NCBI GenBank assembly: GCA_900168235.1
Contig: FUZG01000001.1
Location: forward strand, 124,001-188,000
Reading direction: 5' to 3'
Length of the DNA: 64,000 bases
Source: Lachnospiraceae bacterium
Lineage (GTDB): Bacteria > Bacillota > Clostridia > Lachnospirales > Lachnospiraceae
Notes under the pieces: generated by a model
Told to the model about the DNA's origin: nothing
The model's input: the letters and a program-made list of their open reading frames with translations, nothing else
Database searches by the model: none
Translations under genes and position numbers: made by a program
In this document: piece after piece, positions 7,438 to 16,546 of the stretch
How the letters are laid out: every line of letters starts with the position of its first letter
Numbering within the stretch: position 1 is the first letter of the stretch

Positions 7438-8481
7438 TTATTTTATAAACATTGCATCGCCAAAACTAAAGAATCTATATCTCTCTTTTACAGCTTCTTC
7501 ATATGCTGCCATAACTTTATCACGTCCCGCGAGGGCAGATACCAGCATTATAAGGGTTGATTCCGGCAGATGGAAGTTTGTAATGAGTCCGTCGAGGACC
7601 TTGAACTTATAGCCGGGATAGATAAAGATACTTGTATTGCTTCCGCTGGTTGGCTGGACGATTCCATTCTCATCTGCTGCTGATTCGATGGTTCGGCAGC
7701 TTGTTGTACCAACGCAGATAACACGTCCCGAACCGGACTTCTTTACCTCATTTATAGTATCCGCTGCCGATTTGGTCACCATGTAATATTCGGTATGCAT
7801 GTGGTGATTCAGCACATTTTCTTCCTTAACAGGACGGAAGGTACCAAGTCCTACATGAAGCGTCACATAAACGATCTTAACTCCCATCTCCTCGATCTCA
7901 GACAGGAGCTCCTTTGTGAAATGAAGACCTGCCGTGGGAGCAGCCGCAGATCCGTCAAACTTCGCATAAACAGTATTATAACGGTCACGTTCCTTAAGCT
8001 TATGTGTTATATAAGGAGGAAGTGGCATCTCACCAAGCTTATCGAGAATCTCTTCAAAGATGCCTTCATACTCAAAATGAACCAGACGGTCGCCTTCATC
8101 AACTATATCTATGATCTCAGCCTTTAAAAGACCGTCGCCGAATACGACCCTTGCTCCCTTTCTAAGTTTCTTTCCGGGGCGCACGATCGTTTCCCATACA
8201 TCGTTCTCCATACGCTTCAGGAGAAGGATCTCAACCGCCGCACCTGTGTCTTCCTTTACGCCAAGGAGACGAGCAGGGATAACACGTGTGTTATTGAGCA
8301 CAAGGCAGTCCCCGCGCCTTAAATAACTCTTGATATCATGAAATATCTTGTGTTCTCTTTCACCTGTTTCCTTGTCAAGGACCAGCAATCTTGACTGGTC
8401 TCTGTTTTCCAACGGATCCTGAGCGATAAGTTCCTCCGGCAGATCGTACCAGAAATCTTTTTTTAGCAGTTCTTCACTCAT
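7438..8481 (-). CDS. queA: S-adenosylmethionine:tRNA ribosyltransferase-isomerase
   Basis: The 347-residue product carries out the step that moves the ribose of SAM to preQ1-modified tRNA, giving epoxyqueuosine. The family signatures are present along the protein: [33 protein letters not shown], the [13 protein letters not shown] loop, [15 protein letters not shown] [14 protein letters not shown], and the [15 protein letters not shown] and [18 protein letters not shown] blocks. Length is normal. The earlier enzyme of the pathway, tgt, is also in the window (36347-37480). Both are minus strand but far apart. Confidence 0.97.
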   Translation of the reverse strand: MSEELLKKDFWYDLPEELIAQDPLENRDQSRLLVLDKETGEREHKIFHDIKSYLRRGDCLVLNNTRVIPARLLGVKEDTGAAVEILLLKRMENDVWETIVRPGKKLRKGARVVFGDGLLKAEIIDIVDEGDRLVHFEYEGIFEEILDKLGEMPLPPYITHKLKERDRYNTVYAKFDGSAAAPTAGLHFTKELLSEIEEMGVKIVYVTLHVGLGTFRPVKEENVLNHHMHTEYYMVTKSAADTINEVKKSGSGRVICVGTTSCRTIESAADENGIVQPTSGSNTSIFIYPGYKFKVLDGLITNFHLPESTLIMLVSALAGRDKVMAAYEEAVKERYRFFSFGDAMFIK

Positions 8482-8571
8482 TATAAAACTCCAAATTCTA
8501 ATATATAAAGTAACTTCAATTACCCTTGAGTAATAAAATAATCACTCAAAGCTTTTTAACTATACACAAAG

Positions 8572-8592
8572 AAACCCGACCTTAGTCGGGCT
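8572..8592 (-). terminator. Terminator of nfo
   Basis: CCCGAC and GTCGGG form a stem with a 4-base loop; on the minus strand it is followed by TTTCTTTG. Confidence 0.75.
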
Positions 8593-8648
8593 TCTCTATT
8601 CTAGAAATATGCGTCTGATTTGTCAACTGTACCGAAAGCTTTTACCAG

Positions 8649-9479
8649 TTATATAAACCACCCTTTTACCGTGGATATTTCATTTATATACCCCTCATCG
8701 TCATTTGGTGTTTCCAAAATAAACGGCAGCTTGCTGAATACCGGATGCATAGCGATCCTTTTCATCGCTTCCATACCGATCATGCCCTGTCCGAGCTTCT
8801 CATGACGATCTTTATGGGAACCACATTCATTTTTACTATCATTGAAATGAACGGCTTTTAATCTGTCCAATCCTATAACTTCATCAAACCTGTTCAATAC
8901 TCCATCCAGATCATTTACAATATCATATCCTGCATCCCAAACATGGCACGTATCAAAGCACACACCGATCTTTTCACTGTGCTCTACCCTATCGATTATT
9001 TCCCGCAGTTCCTCAAAACTCCTTCCCATCTCAGAACCTTTTCCTGCCATAGTTTCGAGAAGTACTGTCGTACGCATTTCAGGACCGAGTCCCTTATTTA
9101 TACCCTCTGCGATCTGCTCAATCCCTTTCTCGACACCCTGTCCTGTATGTGCTCCCGGATGAAAGTTGTAGTATTGATCCGGAACCATCTCCATGCGCCG
9201 AAGGTCGTTTTGAAACATATCTACGCCATTGGCTCTTGTTGACAGATTTGCAGAGCAAAGATTCATCGTATAGCTGCCATGAGCGACCAACTTTCCAAAC
9301 TTCTCTTTTTTCAATAACTCCCGGAGCGCTTCCGCATCCTCCGGTACTATATCTTTTGCCTTTCCTCCTCTGGGATTTCTGGTAAACCATGAAAAAGTAT
9401 TACCGCCAAAATCTTTCATCTGCTTTCCCATAGCTTCATATCCATTAACTACCGACAAGTGACAACCTATAAAAACCAT
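8649..9479 (-). CDS. nfo: Deoxyribonuclease IV (AP endonuclease)
   Basis: The 276-residue product is an EndoIV-type TIM-barrel enzyme that cuts DNA 5' to abasic sites using three zinc ions. Metal-ligand motifs are visible: VAHGSYTMNLCS, YYNFHPGAHTG, TVLLETMAGKGSEMG, VCFDTCHVWDAGYD, VHFNDSKNECGSHKDRHEKLGQG and FILETPND. It starts MVFIGCHLSVV. It lies 35 bases after the upstream acyltransferase-like gene, in the same direction, and may share its transcript. Confidence 0.95.
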   Translation of the reverse strand: MVFIGCHLSVVNGYEAMGKQMKDFGGNTFSWFTRNPRGGKAKDIVPEDAEALRELLKKEKFGKLVAHGSYTMNLCSANLSTRANGVDMFQNDLRRMEMVPDQYYNFHPGAHTGQGVEKGIEQIAEGINKGLGPEMRTTVLLETMAGKGSEMGRSFEELREIIDRVEHSEKIGVCFDTCHVWDAGYDIVNDLDGVLNRFDEVIGLDRLKAVHFNDSKNECGSHKDRHEKLGQGMIGMEAMKRIAMHPVFSKLPFILETPNDDEGYINEISTVKGWFI

Positions 9480-9514
9480 TCTTTACACTCTTTTCCAATT
9501 TCTCTCAAATTCAA

Positions 9515-10798
9515 TTACGGCAGAGTAATGGACGGAAGCTTTCGGTCTTCAAGTTCTCCGACCGTATATGCAATTCCTTCTTCCTCTAGTACCTGCAGAA
9601 ATTCCTTTAAATATTTGCCATCTTTACGAACGGTCTGGAAGTTTATAAAGAAATACTCTGCGTTGGCATTTACCTCGACTAAGAGATGTCCTGCCGTCAG
9701 AGAATATATTCCATCAATAAATGGCTCCAGTCCGCCCCACTCGACCTTACCCACATAGCTGATATGATAAGACGACGGCAGACCATGCGTGGTCAGACTG
9801 TTGTCGACAGCATAATCAACTTTGCTTTCAAGATCAGGCTGAGCATCGATCTGTTTTCGGTAATCATCTACCTTTCTGCAATATTCACAGCTTATTTCCG
9901 GCTGCATCTGGATGTACATACGGCTTCTCGTAACGGTTGAAATTTTCTCAATGGGCCAGTCACTCATTCCGACATCATACTGTACGTACATCTGTCTGAC
10001 CATATCTCTGTAGGTATCAGGACATCCAACATCCGCCCTATAATTATTGGCGATCCCAACCGTGAACTTCTTCTCCTCCGGCAATGCCTTCACACACATC
10101 TTAAACAAAGCCGCCGCTAAAATAGAATTAGGACTTCCGTCATTATCATGAGCATATTTCATCAGAGGTTCCTTTGGGATACGAATGGGATAATAACCGT
10201 CCATTCCTTCAGGATCTTTCATCCGTTCCATGTAGTCCATCTGCGGAATAAAAGAATCCATAGTAAAATTCATTTTCCCAAGAGCTTCATCTTTCGGCAG
10301 AGATGCAGCGTTCGGCTCAGACTGTTCCTCTTCCGTTATCGGTGTATCACTTGTCATGATACCTGTCTTATCCACGTCTCTGCCTAAATCCGTAAAATAC
10401 TGCCATAATGTAGTCTTGATCCACCGCATAGATCCACAGCCGCCGCAGAAATTATGCGCAAACGAGAAAAAGATATTGTTCTGCTCATAGCTTATGGCAA
10501 AAAGAAGACCATTGGTCTCATCTGTTCCGAGACATACACTCTTGTCCCCTTCAATCACAGCAATCGGTTTATCACAGGGTTCAAAAATATAAGCTCCTTC
10601 ATCATTTACAGACACCGTCCGGTTATAGTAATGAAAACGCCGGAATGCTTTCGCAGCCGCTCCGGAAAGAACAGCACCATTTAACTGTTCCTTTAGAACC
10701 ACCCTTATTTTTACCGAATACACATTGCGCTTCCTGATCTCGTAAAGAGTATAAGAATCAAAGTCATATTTTGGCATTTTTACTTCCTTCTCACTCAA
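9515..10798 (-). CDS. CoA-dependent acyltransferase-superfamily (condensation-like) protein
   Basis: The 427-residue product resembles the chloramphenicol-acetyltransferase/condensation fold: an N-terminal RNVYSVKIRVVL strand, a large middle region, and AISYEQNNIFFSFAHNFCGG where active members have the HxxxD motif. Here the sequence reads HNFCGGCG, with His but without the usual Asp. FTVGIANNYRADVGCP and a C-terminal YHISYVGKVEWGGLEPFIDG resemble the second half of the fold. The role is unknown; a lost Asp may mean altered or absent catalysis. Assignment to the superfamily is by motif reading only. Confidence 0.55.
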   Translation of the reverse strand: MSEKEVKMPKYDFDSYTLYEIRKRNVYSVKIRVVLKEQLNGAVLSGAAAKAFRRFHYYNRTVSVNDEGAYIFEPCDKPIAVIEGDKSVCLGTDETNGLLFAISYEQNNIFFSFAHNFCGGCGSMRWIKTTLWQYFTDLGRDVDKTGIMTSDTPITEEEQSEPNAASLPKDEALGKMNFTMDSFIPQMDYMERMKDPEGMDGYYPIRIPKEPLMKYAHDNDGSPNSILAAALFKMCVKALPEEKKFTVGIANNYRADVGCPDTYRDMVRQMYVQYDVGMSDWPIEKISTVTRSRMYIQMQPEISCEYCRKVDDYRKQIDAQPDLESKVDYAVDNSLTTHGLPSSYHISYVGKVEWGGLEPFIDGIYSLTAGHLLVEVNANAEYFFINFQTVRKDGKYLKEFLQVLEEEGIAYTVGELEDRKLPSITLP

Positions 10799-10816
10799 AA
10801 AGAATTGAGTTTACGC

Positions 10817-10894
10817 GTTGCTAAGTCTCAACCAGTGCTCCACTGCCTTATATATCGGAACAGATAACTCTATAAAATATAGAAACTTAGCAAC
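10817..10894. repeat. Long inverted repeat downstream of the GNAT gene
   Basis: GTTGCTAAGT (10817-10826) and ACTTAGCAAC (10885-10894) are perfect 10-base inverted arms around about 58 bases. It lies between two minus-strand genes and could be a terminator-like hairpin or the ends of a small mobile remnant. The GCTAAGT core also occurs in the repeat at 7340 and 38768. Confidence 0.5.
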
Positions 10895-10930
10895 CCACTA
10901 CAATTTCGGGAGTAAAATCAATCATTCCAG

Positions 10931-11560
10931 TTATTCAAAAATCTGTCCCGGAAGTTTCTGTTTCTCTTTTGGCGGAAAGTTCCTATCAAATGCCTCGACA
11001 TCACTATCGTCCACATAGTAGCCTTTAGGCGTCTGATATACTCCGGTGATGCCGTCAAGGTAACCCTTCTTTAATTCTTTACAAAGAAAAAATGAAGCGT
11101 CCGCATCTTCCGGAAGATCATGATATCTGATGCCGAATTTACCGGCATAGTCAAACCCGCTCTTTCCGTAAAAGTCGATATTTCCTTCAAAAAGAACAGC
11201 GCCGAATCCCATTTCAGAAGCCTTTTCCAATGAATAATCCAGTATGGCTTTGCCGTAACCCTTGCGTTTAAGCTCGGGGGTGATCCCTATCGGTCCCATT
11301 GTGAGTACCGGGATTTCTCTCCCGTCATCAGACTCAATAACAGTCTTCATAAACATATTCTGACCAATGAACTTCCCATCTTTCTCCATGACAAAATCAA
11401 GTTCTTTGATAAATGCCGGATCATTTCTCAAAGTATGAAGTACATAGTGTTCACTGCATCCCGGACGGTAAACATTCCAAAATGATTCTCTGACGAGATT
11501 TTCAACTGCTCTGTAGTCTTTTTCCTCTTCTAACCGAATTGTATAACCCTGTGTTCCCAT
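10931..11560 (-). CDS. GNAT family N-acetyltransferase
   Basis: From the ATG at 11560 (GGGGTG just upstream) the product has 209 residues. The N-terminal half is a GNAT fold with the acetyl-CoA loop ITPELKRKGYGKAIL and the preceding PVLTMGPIGI strand, then EMGFGAVLFEGNIDFYGKSG. This arrangement is that of YhbS-like acetyltransferases. The substrate is unknown. It starts 16 bases after the TetR gene stop, so the two form an operon controlled from the promoter at 12373-12400. A longer frame from 11650 would overlap the regulator and is less likely. Confidence 0.85.
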   Translation of the reverse strand: MGTQGYTIRLEEEKDYRAVENLVRESFWNVYRPGCSEHYVLHTLRNDPAFIKELDFVMEKDGKFIGQNMFMKTVIESDDGREIPVLTMGPIGITPELKRKGYGKAILDYSLEKASEMGFGAVLFEGNIDFYGKSGFDYAGKFGIRYHDLPEDADASFFLCKELKKGYLDGITGVYQTPKGYYVDDSDVEAFDRNFPPKEKQKLPGQIFE

Positions 11561-11576
11561 ATTTTCACCCCTTAAG

Positions 11577-12224
11577 TTATGAACCTTTTTTTGCTGTCCG
11601 GTTTCTACTCCATCTTTTTTCAAATTCTTTTGTGATAGCTCTGAGATCATCTTTTATTCTGTCCCTCTCTCCATTTGCATCAAAGAGCTGGATTGATAAC
11701 TGCAGCGGAGCAAACAGCTGTATTGCGAGATTTCTCGCGCCAAATTTTTCTGCTTCTTTACTTAGCTGACCGTTTTTGATCATCTCGTGAAACAGATCTT
11801 CCGTATATTTCACCGGCCCGGATGCAAGTACATCCTGATAGAGCTTTGTCATCTCATCATTCTTGAACTGTTCCAGTGTTATCATCTTTCGAAAAGCTGA
11901 TGCAAATTCGTCTTCAGTCCAGTACACATACTGGTTATTTACAAATTCGCATAGATCTGAAAGAGAAGTCTGCTCGTAACTTTCTGCATCTTCTTCGTAT
12001 TCTTTTACCGGCACACTGTTGTCACTCGCCTGCTTTTCATCCTGCTCAAACATCTTTTTTATAATGCTGTCAAAAATTTCCTGCTTGCTTTTATAGTGGC
12101 GATAAAGTGCTCCCTTTGTTATTCCCAGTTCGCTCGCGATCATACTGGTGGAAACTGCTTCAAAGCCCCGCTCCGCAAACAGTCTTAACGCAATCAGCAG
12201 TATTTCTTCTTTATTTGTTTTCAT
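11577..12224 (-). CDS. TetR family transcriptional regulator
   Basis: The 215-residue product has a TetR N-terminal helix-turn-helix (IALRLFAERGFEAVSTSMIA, then ITKGALYRHYKSKQEIFDSI) and a variable ligand domain. A promoter with an operator-like palindrome sits about 125 bases upstream. It is likely autoregulated and probably also controls the downstream acetyltransferase gene. The inducer cannot be told from sequence. Confidence 0.92.
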   Translation of the reverse strand: MKTNKEEILLIALRLFAERGFEAVSTSMIASELGITKGALYRHYKSKQEIFDSIIKKMFEQDEKQASDNSVPVKEYEEDAESYEQTSLSDLCEFVNNQYVYWTEDEFASAFRKMITLEQFKNDEMTKLYQDVLASGPVKYTEDLFHEMIKNGQLSKEAEKFGARNLAIQLFAPLQLSIQLFDANGERDRIKDDLRAITKEFEKRWSRNRTAKKGS

Positions 12225-12347
12225 CCAATACCTTTCTTTAAATTATAAAATCTCTTGAACAAAAGATTCTTCCTATCCGCGCGCATCGCATTTAATGCAC
12301 ACAGTGGATTTTTCTTATAGGAATTCCAACGTAATTTCCTACAAGGG

Positions 12348-12395
12348 AAAAATAAACGACCGTTTACCCAAAATTGTAAACGGTCGTTTATTTTT
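12348..12395. promoter_or_regulatory. Operator palindrome of the TetR gene (also hairpin-forming)
   Basis: Two 20-base arms (12348-12367 and 12376-12395) are exact inverted copies around an 8-base spacer. Each arm contains the near-palindrome AAACGACCGTTT, the size and style of a TetR-family site. One copy fills the spacer of the promoter and the other lies just past the -10. The same hairpin directly follows the stop of the upstream 12415-13560 gene and may also terminate it. Confidence 0.7.
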
Positions 12396-12400
12396 GTCAA
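12373..12400 (-). promoter_or_regulatory. Promoter of the TetR-GNAT operon
   Basis: On the minus strand TTGACA (12395-12400) and TACAAT (12373-12378) are 16 bases apart, a near-consensus sigma-A promoter. The spacer is taken up by the operator arm, so repressor binding would block polymerase. Confidence 0.7.
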
Positions 12401-12414
12401 GTATTTTTTCTCAG

Positions 12415-13560
12415 CTATTCCAGATAGTCCTCATACTGTTTTAACGATCTTGCTGCATTTTCAAGATTATGTCTAACACTTGTATGCCTCTTTAAAACAT
12501 CCTGATATTTTGCGACATAGCCATCATAATCCTTCATATCGACTTTCAACAAACCATTCGCTATTCCGATTGGTAGACTAATCTGAGCCTTCTTCTGCTT
12601 AAAATCAGCCACAATGTATTTCTCATCTATCGATTCAATGATACCCTCTCCATATTTTATGTGATGAATCTTGTCTCCAACCGATATTATATTGGTAAAG
12701 CACATTAACGCTTCTTCCAATAAATCTTTCTCTGCTTTTGCTTTTTCATGTATCGCTTTCAAATGCTGTGCCTTTTCTTTATTTTCAAGGTATAGCTGCT
12801 TTTCTTTTGCATTTCGTTTAGTGTATGATACTCCATCGAAAATATCATATACACTGCAGCAATATATGATATCAAACGCTAAAATGTGCTTTTCTGTGTC
12901 CAAATGCAGTTGTCCGCCTGGAAGCTTGAGTCTGCCATCAAACCGACTAGCGTCGGTATCCAGTAGTTCCTTATTCTTTTTTATCTCGGAAACGAGTTCA
13001 TCACACATCCTATGATAAATATCAAGATCAATAATATCCCCGCTGCCCCAGTCATCATAAAACTCCACACAATCGGCAAATCTCCTCGACTGTGTAGCCT
13101 TGTACATATAATGATTATCAGGGTCATTTAAGAAAAGAAGTGCTGACACCGAATGTGAATTTTGCTTGTACAAAAAACTGTCAGGATAATACTTATCCAG
13201 CAGTTCATTATACTTCTCAAAGAAATTCGAAATCTTCTGCATTCGGATTTTCAGATCACCACCATCACCCGCATATAGATCAATAAGGATCCTACGTACA
13301 CTTTCAGGCTCGCTTTTCGCCAAATCAACTAACCCACTGAAAGGTTGAGTATAACTGTCGATTATGTTGTACGTAGCCTTTTTGACTTCATACAAAGCCT
13401 TCGCAAATTCATTACTATCAGATTCAAGGGCTTTTTTCATCAAATCAGGAAACTCATGACAAACCTGCCATTTATAGTATTCCTCATGTGCCGAATCATT
13501 TATGTAATCAAAACGTTCTATATAACGAGTAAATATCTGATGCAATATGTCCTTATTCAT
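12415..13560 (-). CDS. Protein of unknown function with UvrD-type C-terminal module
   Basis: From the ATG at 13560 (GAGGAG 9 bases before) the product has 381 residues. Most of it is helical and not recognised. Near residues 295-340 the sequence IISVGDKIHHIKYGEGIIES followed by VADFKQKKAQISLPI is the small beta-barrel found at the end of UvrD/PcrA helicases and in CarD-like RNA-polymerase binders. No helicase motifs are present. A coiled-coil-like Lys/Glu stretch precedes that module. It follows the zinc-ribbon membrane protein gene by 13 bases and is likely co-transcribed. Confidence 0.7.
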   Translation of the reverse strand: MNKDILHQIFTRYIERFDYINDSAHEEYYKWQVCHEFPDLMKKALESDSNEFAKALYEVKKATYNIIDSYTQPFSGLVDLAKSEPESVRRILIDLYAGDGGDLKIRMQKISNFFEKYNELLDKYYPDSFLYKQNSHSVSALLFLNDPDNHYMYKATQSRRFADCVEFYDDWGSGDIIDLDIYHRMCDELVSEIKKNKELLDTDASRFDGRLKLPGGQLHLDTEKHILAFDIIYCCSVYDIFDGVSYTKRNAKEKQLYLENKEKAQHLKAIHEKAKAEKDLLEEALMCFTNIISVGDKIHHIKYGEGIIESIDEKYIVADFKQKKAQISLPIGIANGLLKVDMKDYDGYVAKYQDVLKRHTSVRHNLENAARSLKQYEDYLE

Positions 13561-13573
13561 GGTGTTGTACTCC

Positions 13574-14323
13574 TCATTTATTTTTGCCAACATAAATCCA
13601 TTTCAACTCTAAAATAAATATTATTCCAAAAATAAAATCCGTAAGAATTGATCCCTGAATCTTCTTTAAACTTAAAAGTGAAATAATAAATCCAAATATA
13701 TTGATAAAAATCGTCACTTTCCGTAGCACAATACATCGATGTGAATTCAGATATGTTACCGATGCAAATATGCAGATTAATGCCATCAATGTCTGCAATG
13801 TATTTCCTAATATTTTTTCATTAGATGAAATAATGGCAGCAAGCAAAATAAAACCGAAACCTAATTGAAAAAACGAGCCGACAGACAAAATCTTCTCTAT
13901 TCTCTTCTTTTCATCTACTTTTTTATCTTGTTTCTTCGTAACACTATTATCTACTATCGGCTTCTTTCTTACCCCTTCTCTTACTTTACTCCCACAAGCA
14001 TTACAATAACCTTCTTCATCAATATCAAATGCTGTTCCACAATACTGACAAGTATTAAGACGCTTATTTTTCTCTGCAGCATATGCTTCTTCAAAAGCCT
14101 TTCTCACCCGCTCATTTTCTTCTTTTTCCTCTCTATACGCCCTGAATCGTCCTTTTTCAAATTCATATCCCGCCTGTTCAGCATTTTCAAATTTCACATG
14201 CGTAAAACCATCATCTATAACAAAACGATTTCCGCAATATGGACAATCTGCTGATGTTGATTTCTCGTCTATTTCTAATCCCGCTCCGCATTTAGGACAA
14301 GTAAAGTCAATTATCCTCATCAT
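13574..14323 (-). CDS. Zinc-ribbon membrane protein
   Basis: The 249-residue product has two zinc ribbons: FTCPKCGAGLEI with DCPYCGNRF (residues 8-35) and CQYCGTAFDIDEEGYCNACG (about 92-111). Between them is a charged helical linker. The C-terminal 110 residues hold four hydrophobic segments, so the ribbons should face the cytoplasm. I do not know its role. It sits between a WYL regulator gene and the UvrD-tail gene, all minus strand and closely spaced. Confidence 0.75.
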   Translation of the reverse strand: MMRIIDFTCPKCGAGLEIDEKSTSADCPYCGNRFVIDDGFTHVKFENAEQAGYEFEKGRFRAYREEKEENERVRKAFEEAYAAEKNKRLNTCQYCGTAFDIDEEGYCNACGSKVREGVRKKPIVDNSVTKKQDKKVDEKKRIEKILSVGSFFQLGFGFILLAAIISSNEKILGNTLQTLMALICIFASVTYLNSHRCIVLRKVTIFINIFGFIISLLSLKKIQGSILTDFIFGIIFILELKWIYVGKNK

Positions 14324-14346
14324 TAACTCCCATCTATCAAAGATAT

Positions 14347-15348
14347 TTATCCTTTAAAGATCACATATGCATTCGTCAGAATATTTAGTTCTTCGCTAAA
14401 CTGTCTCATAACATCTTCCGGTCCAACTATTTTAATATTTGCTCCAAGAGAAAAGATCCATCCATAGAACTGATTACTCAAAGCTACATCTACAGTCGTC
14501 TCCGACCAACCTTCTATATCAGTCTCATGAATCGGAATTTCCTTACCAAATCGATCAATCATCACACCAACTAAGTCATTCTTAAATCGAAGCCTGACCT
14601 TTACAGCTTCTCCACCATACATTCTGAATGTCTTGCTTGTATAACCCGCTATATCGAGTTTTCCAAAAGCTTCTTTCCCTTCGCGCTTCACATCCAAAAC
14701 CTCGACACTTCGGATCTTATCTACTCTGTAGTGCTTGATTTTTCCGGCTTCTGAATCATATGCGATCAGATAGTAATTTTCATTGTCCCACAGCAAAGTC
14801 CACGGGCTAACCTCGTAAAACTTATCTCTCTTCCTTTCCAGCTTTTTACTAAGGTTCCACCTCATATACTCAAAACGGATTTTCTTATTGTTAGCGATTG
14901 CATGATGTATCTCATCCACAACATAATAGATGCTCTCATTCATAGACTTAACGCGTCCCTGAACAACTACCTGCCGCCTTAACTGCATTGCCTCATAATT
15001 GCTTGCAAATCCGGTCAATTTTCGGATCAGATCCTTCGATTTCTTCTCAGTGATAAATTTTGATGACTGCACAGCATCAACGAGCAATTTCAACTCTGCG
15101 ATTTCAAAAAGTTTCTTACCTACGTGATAATAGTAATTCCGTCCTTCTTTCTCACCGATCACCTCTATGCCAAGAACACTCAGAGTCTCCAGATCATCGT
15201 ACAGACTCTTTCTATCAGCAGTAACACCGTATTCTCCAAGAGCCTGCTGTATTTCTGGCATAGTAATAGCATGTTCATCATCCGTCTTTTCAACCATGAT
15301 TTTACTTAGATAATATAATTTAAGCTTTTGTTTCGTTCCCTTCGGCAT
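14347..15348 (-). CDS. WYL-domain transcriptional regulator (YafY type)
   Basis: The 333-residue product has an N-terminal winged helix (residues about 1-60; ITMPEIQQALGEYGVTADRK) and a WYL domain in the middle (VSPWTLLWDNENYYLIAYD, KIKHYRVDKIRSVEVLD), followed by a WCX-like C-terminal region ending in the LGANIKIVGPEDV block. WYL domains bind nucleic-acid or nucleotide ligands and often control DNA-damage or phage-defence genes. Likely targets are its immediate neighbours. Confidence 0.9.
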   Translation of the reverse strand: MPKGTKQKLKLYYLSKIMVEKTDDEHAITMPEIQQALGEYGVTADRKSLYDDLETLSVLGIEVIGEKEGRNYYYHVGKKLFEIAELKLLVDAVQSSKFITEKKSKDLIRKLTGFASNYEAMQLRRQVVVQGRVKSMNESIYYVVDEIHHAIANNKKIRFEYMRWNLSKKLERKRDKFYEVSPWTLLWDNENYYLIAYDSEAGKIKHYRVDKIRSVEVLDVKREGKEAFGKLDIAGYTSKTFRMYGGEAVKVRLRFKNDLVGVMIDRFGKEIPIHETDIEGWSETTVDVALSNQFYGWIFSLGANIKIVGPEDVMRQFSEELNILTNAYVIFKG

Positions 15349-15437
15349 ATAAAAAACTCCCCCTGTTCAAATTCCGACTAACATTTCTCCTCTGAATATA
15401 TCGGAATCCAAACAAGGGAAGTTTATGGGACGCATAT

Positions 15438-15740
15438 TTATTTCCATTCCGGCTTCAATTCACACAATATTCCCTTTGGTGTCACCAAAACGATTTTCCC
15501 CTTTGCCTTTTTCTTTATCAGATCATACAGTCTTCCTGCGCTTCTGCTCTCGCCGATAACGGTATACGGACTATTAGCCACATATCCGATTTTTCCCAAT
15601 CCCTTAATCTCAACGCGGATAGCTTCTTTGTCATACTCATTATCCGGTTCCTTAACGAGTTTCACATTCATCCCATTTTTCAGAAAATCACTGCCGTAAT
15701 AATGATTTGTTCCAGTGAGTGTAAAAAATATATCCTTCAT
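15438..15740 (-). CDS. HIRAN-domain protein
   Basis: The 100-residue product reads FTLTGTNHYYGSDFLKNGM, then VKEPDNEYDKEAIRVEIK and LGKIGYVANSPYTVIG, which is the HIRAN fold (a DNA-end binding module, found alone in some bacteria). AAAGGAG precedes the start. It lies just upstream of the WYL gene, and a copy of the 26-base repeat lies about 65 bases before it. Confidence 0.8.
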   Translation of the reverse strand: MKDIFFTLTGTNHYYGSDFLKNGMNVKLVKEPDNEYDKEAIRVEIKGLGKIGYVANSPYTVIGESRSAGRLYDLIKKKAKGKIVLVTPKGILCELKPEWK

Positions 15741-15804
15741 AAGAGGCTCCTTTCATGCAAAAACTAACCACTAGGTAACCTTTAGAATAACTTTATTACT
15801 CAGG

Positions 15805-15830
15805 GTGTCCTATAAAAACACCTTAATCAT
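15805..15830. repeat. 26-bp repeat, copy 1
   Basis: GTGTCCTATAAAAAC followed by RCCTYAATCAT (with A/T here). Two more copies lie at 16712-16737 and 18288-18313, each differing by at most two bases, while the flanks differ. Confidence 0.8.
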
Positions 15831-15847
15831 TGATTCCCACTACCTAT

Positions 15848-15876
15848 AAAAAAAGGATGTGAAATTACTCACATCC
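15848..15876 (-). terminator. Terminator of the 15909-16175 gene
   Basis: GGATGTGA and TCACATCC pair around 6 bases and are followed by seven T on the minus strand. Confidence 0.85.
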
Positions 15877-15908
15877 TCGAAAAAACTTTCAAAATATTAA
15901 TTTCATTC

Positions 15909-16175
15909 TCATATCCAGCTATAATCGCCGCCTGTGACAGCAAGGCTCAGAAGCTGATCGTATTTCTCAACGTCCTCGCCCTCGATCATTCTTATAAGTT
16001 TCGCATTTTCTATAACTTTTGGCATCTCATCATCCGGACCAATCTCCATATCCGGTTCTTCACCGCAATACGGACATACCAGCTGCGGGCCTATTCGCAC
16101 ATCAAGAAAACGACTGCCACAAGAACTACATTCATAATATCCGCATCTTTCTGTATCGTCTGGTACATAGTACAT
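15909..16175 (-). CDS. Small zinc-ribbon protein
   Basis: From the ATG at 16175 (GAGGT upstream) the product has 88 residues. It has a four-Cys ribbon (YYECSSCGSRF, then QLVCPYCGEEP) and an acidic helical tail. No enzyme motif is seen. A longer frame from 16244 lacks a ribosome site. It is a single-gene transcript judging by the terminator. Confidence 0.65.
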   Translation of the reverse strand: MYYVPDDTERCGYYECSSCGSRFLDVRIGPQLVCPYCGEEPDMEIGPDDEMPKVIENAKLIRMIEGEDVEKYDQLLSLAVTGGDYSWI

Positions 16176-16312
16176 TATTTTTACCTCGTCTTTGTTTTTA
16201 TCAAAAAATACGCTAGCTTTCGTAGTACAGCAGCATTGTAGCATATTTACCGTAAATCAGAATAGTCACCTATAACATTGACCCTTGAATACTGGTTCGG
16301 TATACTAACAGA

Positions 16313-16546
16313 ATGTTCAGAGTTAGAATAAAAATAATCTTTTCGCTTATATATTTAATCGGACTGGCACTACTTTTGCCGTATTACTATGGATTATTCA
16401 TGGTCTCTGATGAATATGACCATTTTATATTTCGTCGACCGATAACCGAACCTCTTCTTTTTGATGCGGTATATTGGGGAATGCTTGTAATTTTACTGTA
16501 CCTCACTTATAGATTACTCTTTTACATATTTTTGCTTATATCCTAA
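16313..16546 (+). CDS. Small two-helix membrane protein (tentative)
   Basis: The 77-residue frame has two hydrophobic segments (IIFSLIYLIGLALLLPYYY and YWGMLVILLYLTYRLLFYIF) joined by a charged loop. It starts MFRVRIK, with no clear ribosome site. A 52-codon frame on the other strand overlaps its end. Real but unassigned, or chance; I cannot decide. Confidence 0.4.
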   Translation: MFRVRIKIIFSLIYLIGLALLLPYYYGLFMVSDEYDHFIFRRPITEPLLFDAVYWGMLVILLYLTYRLLFYIFLLIS

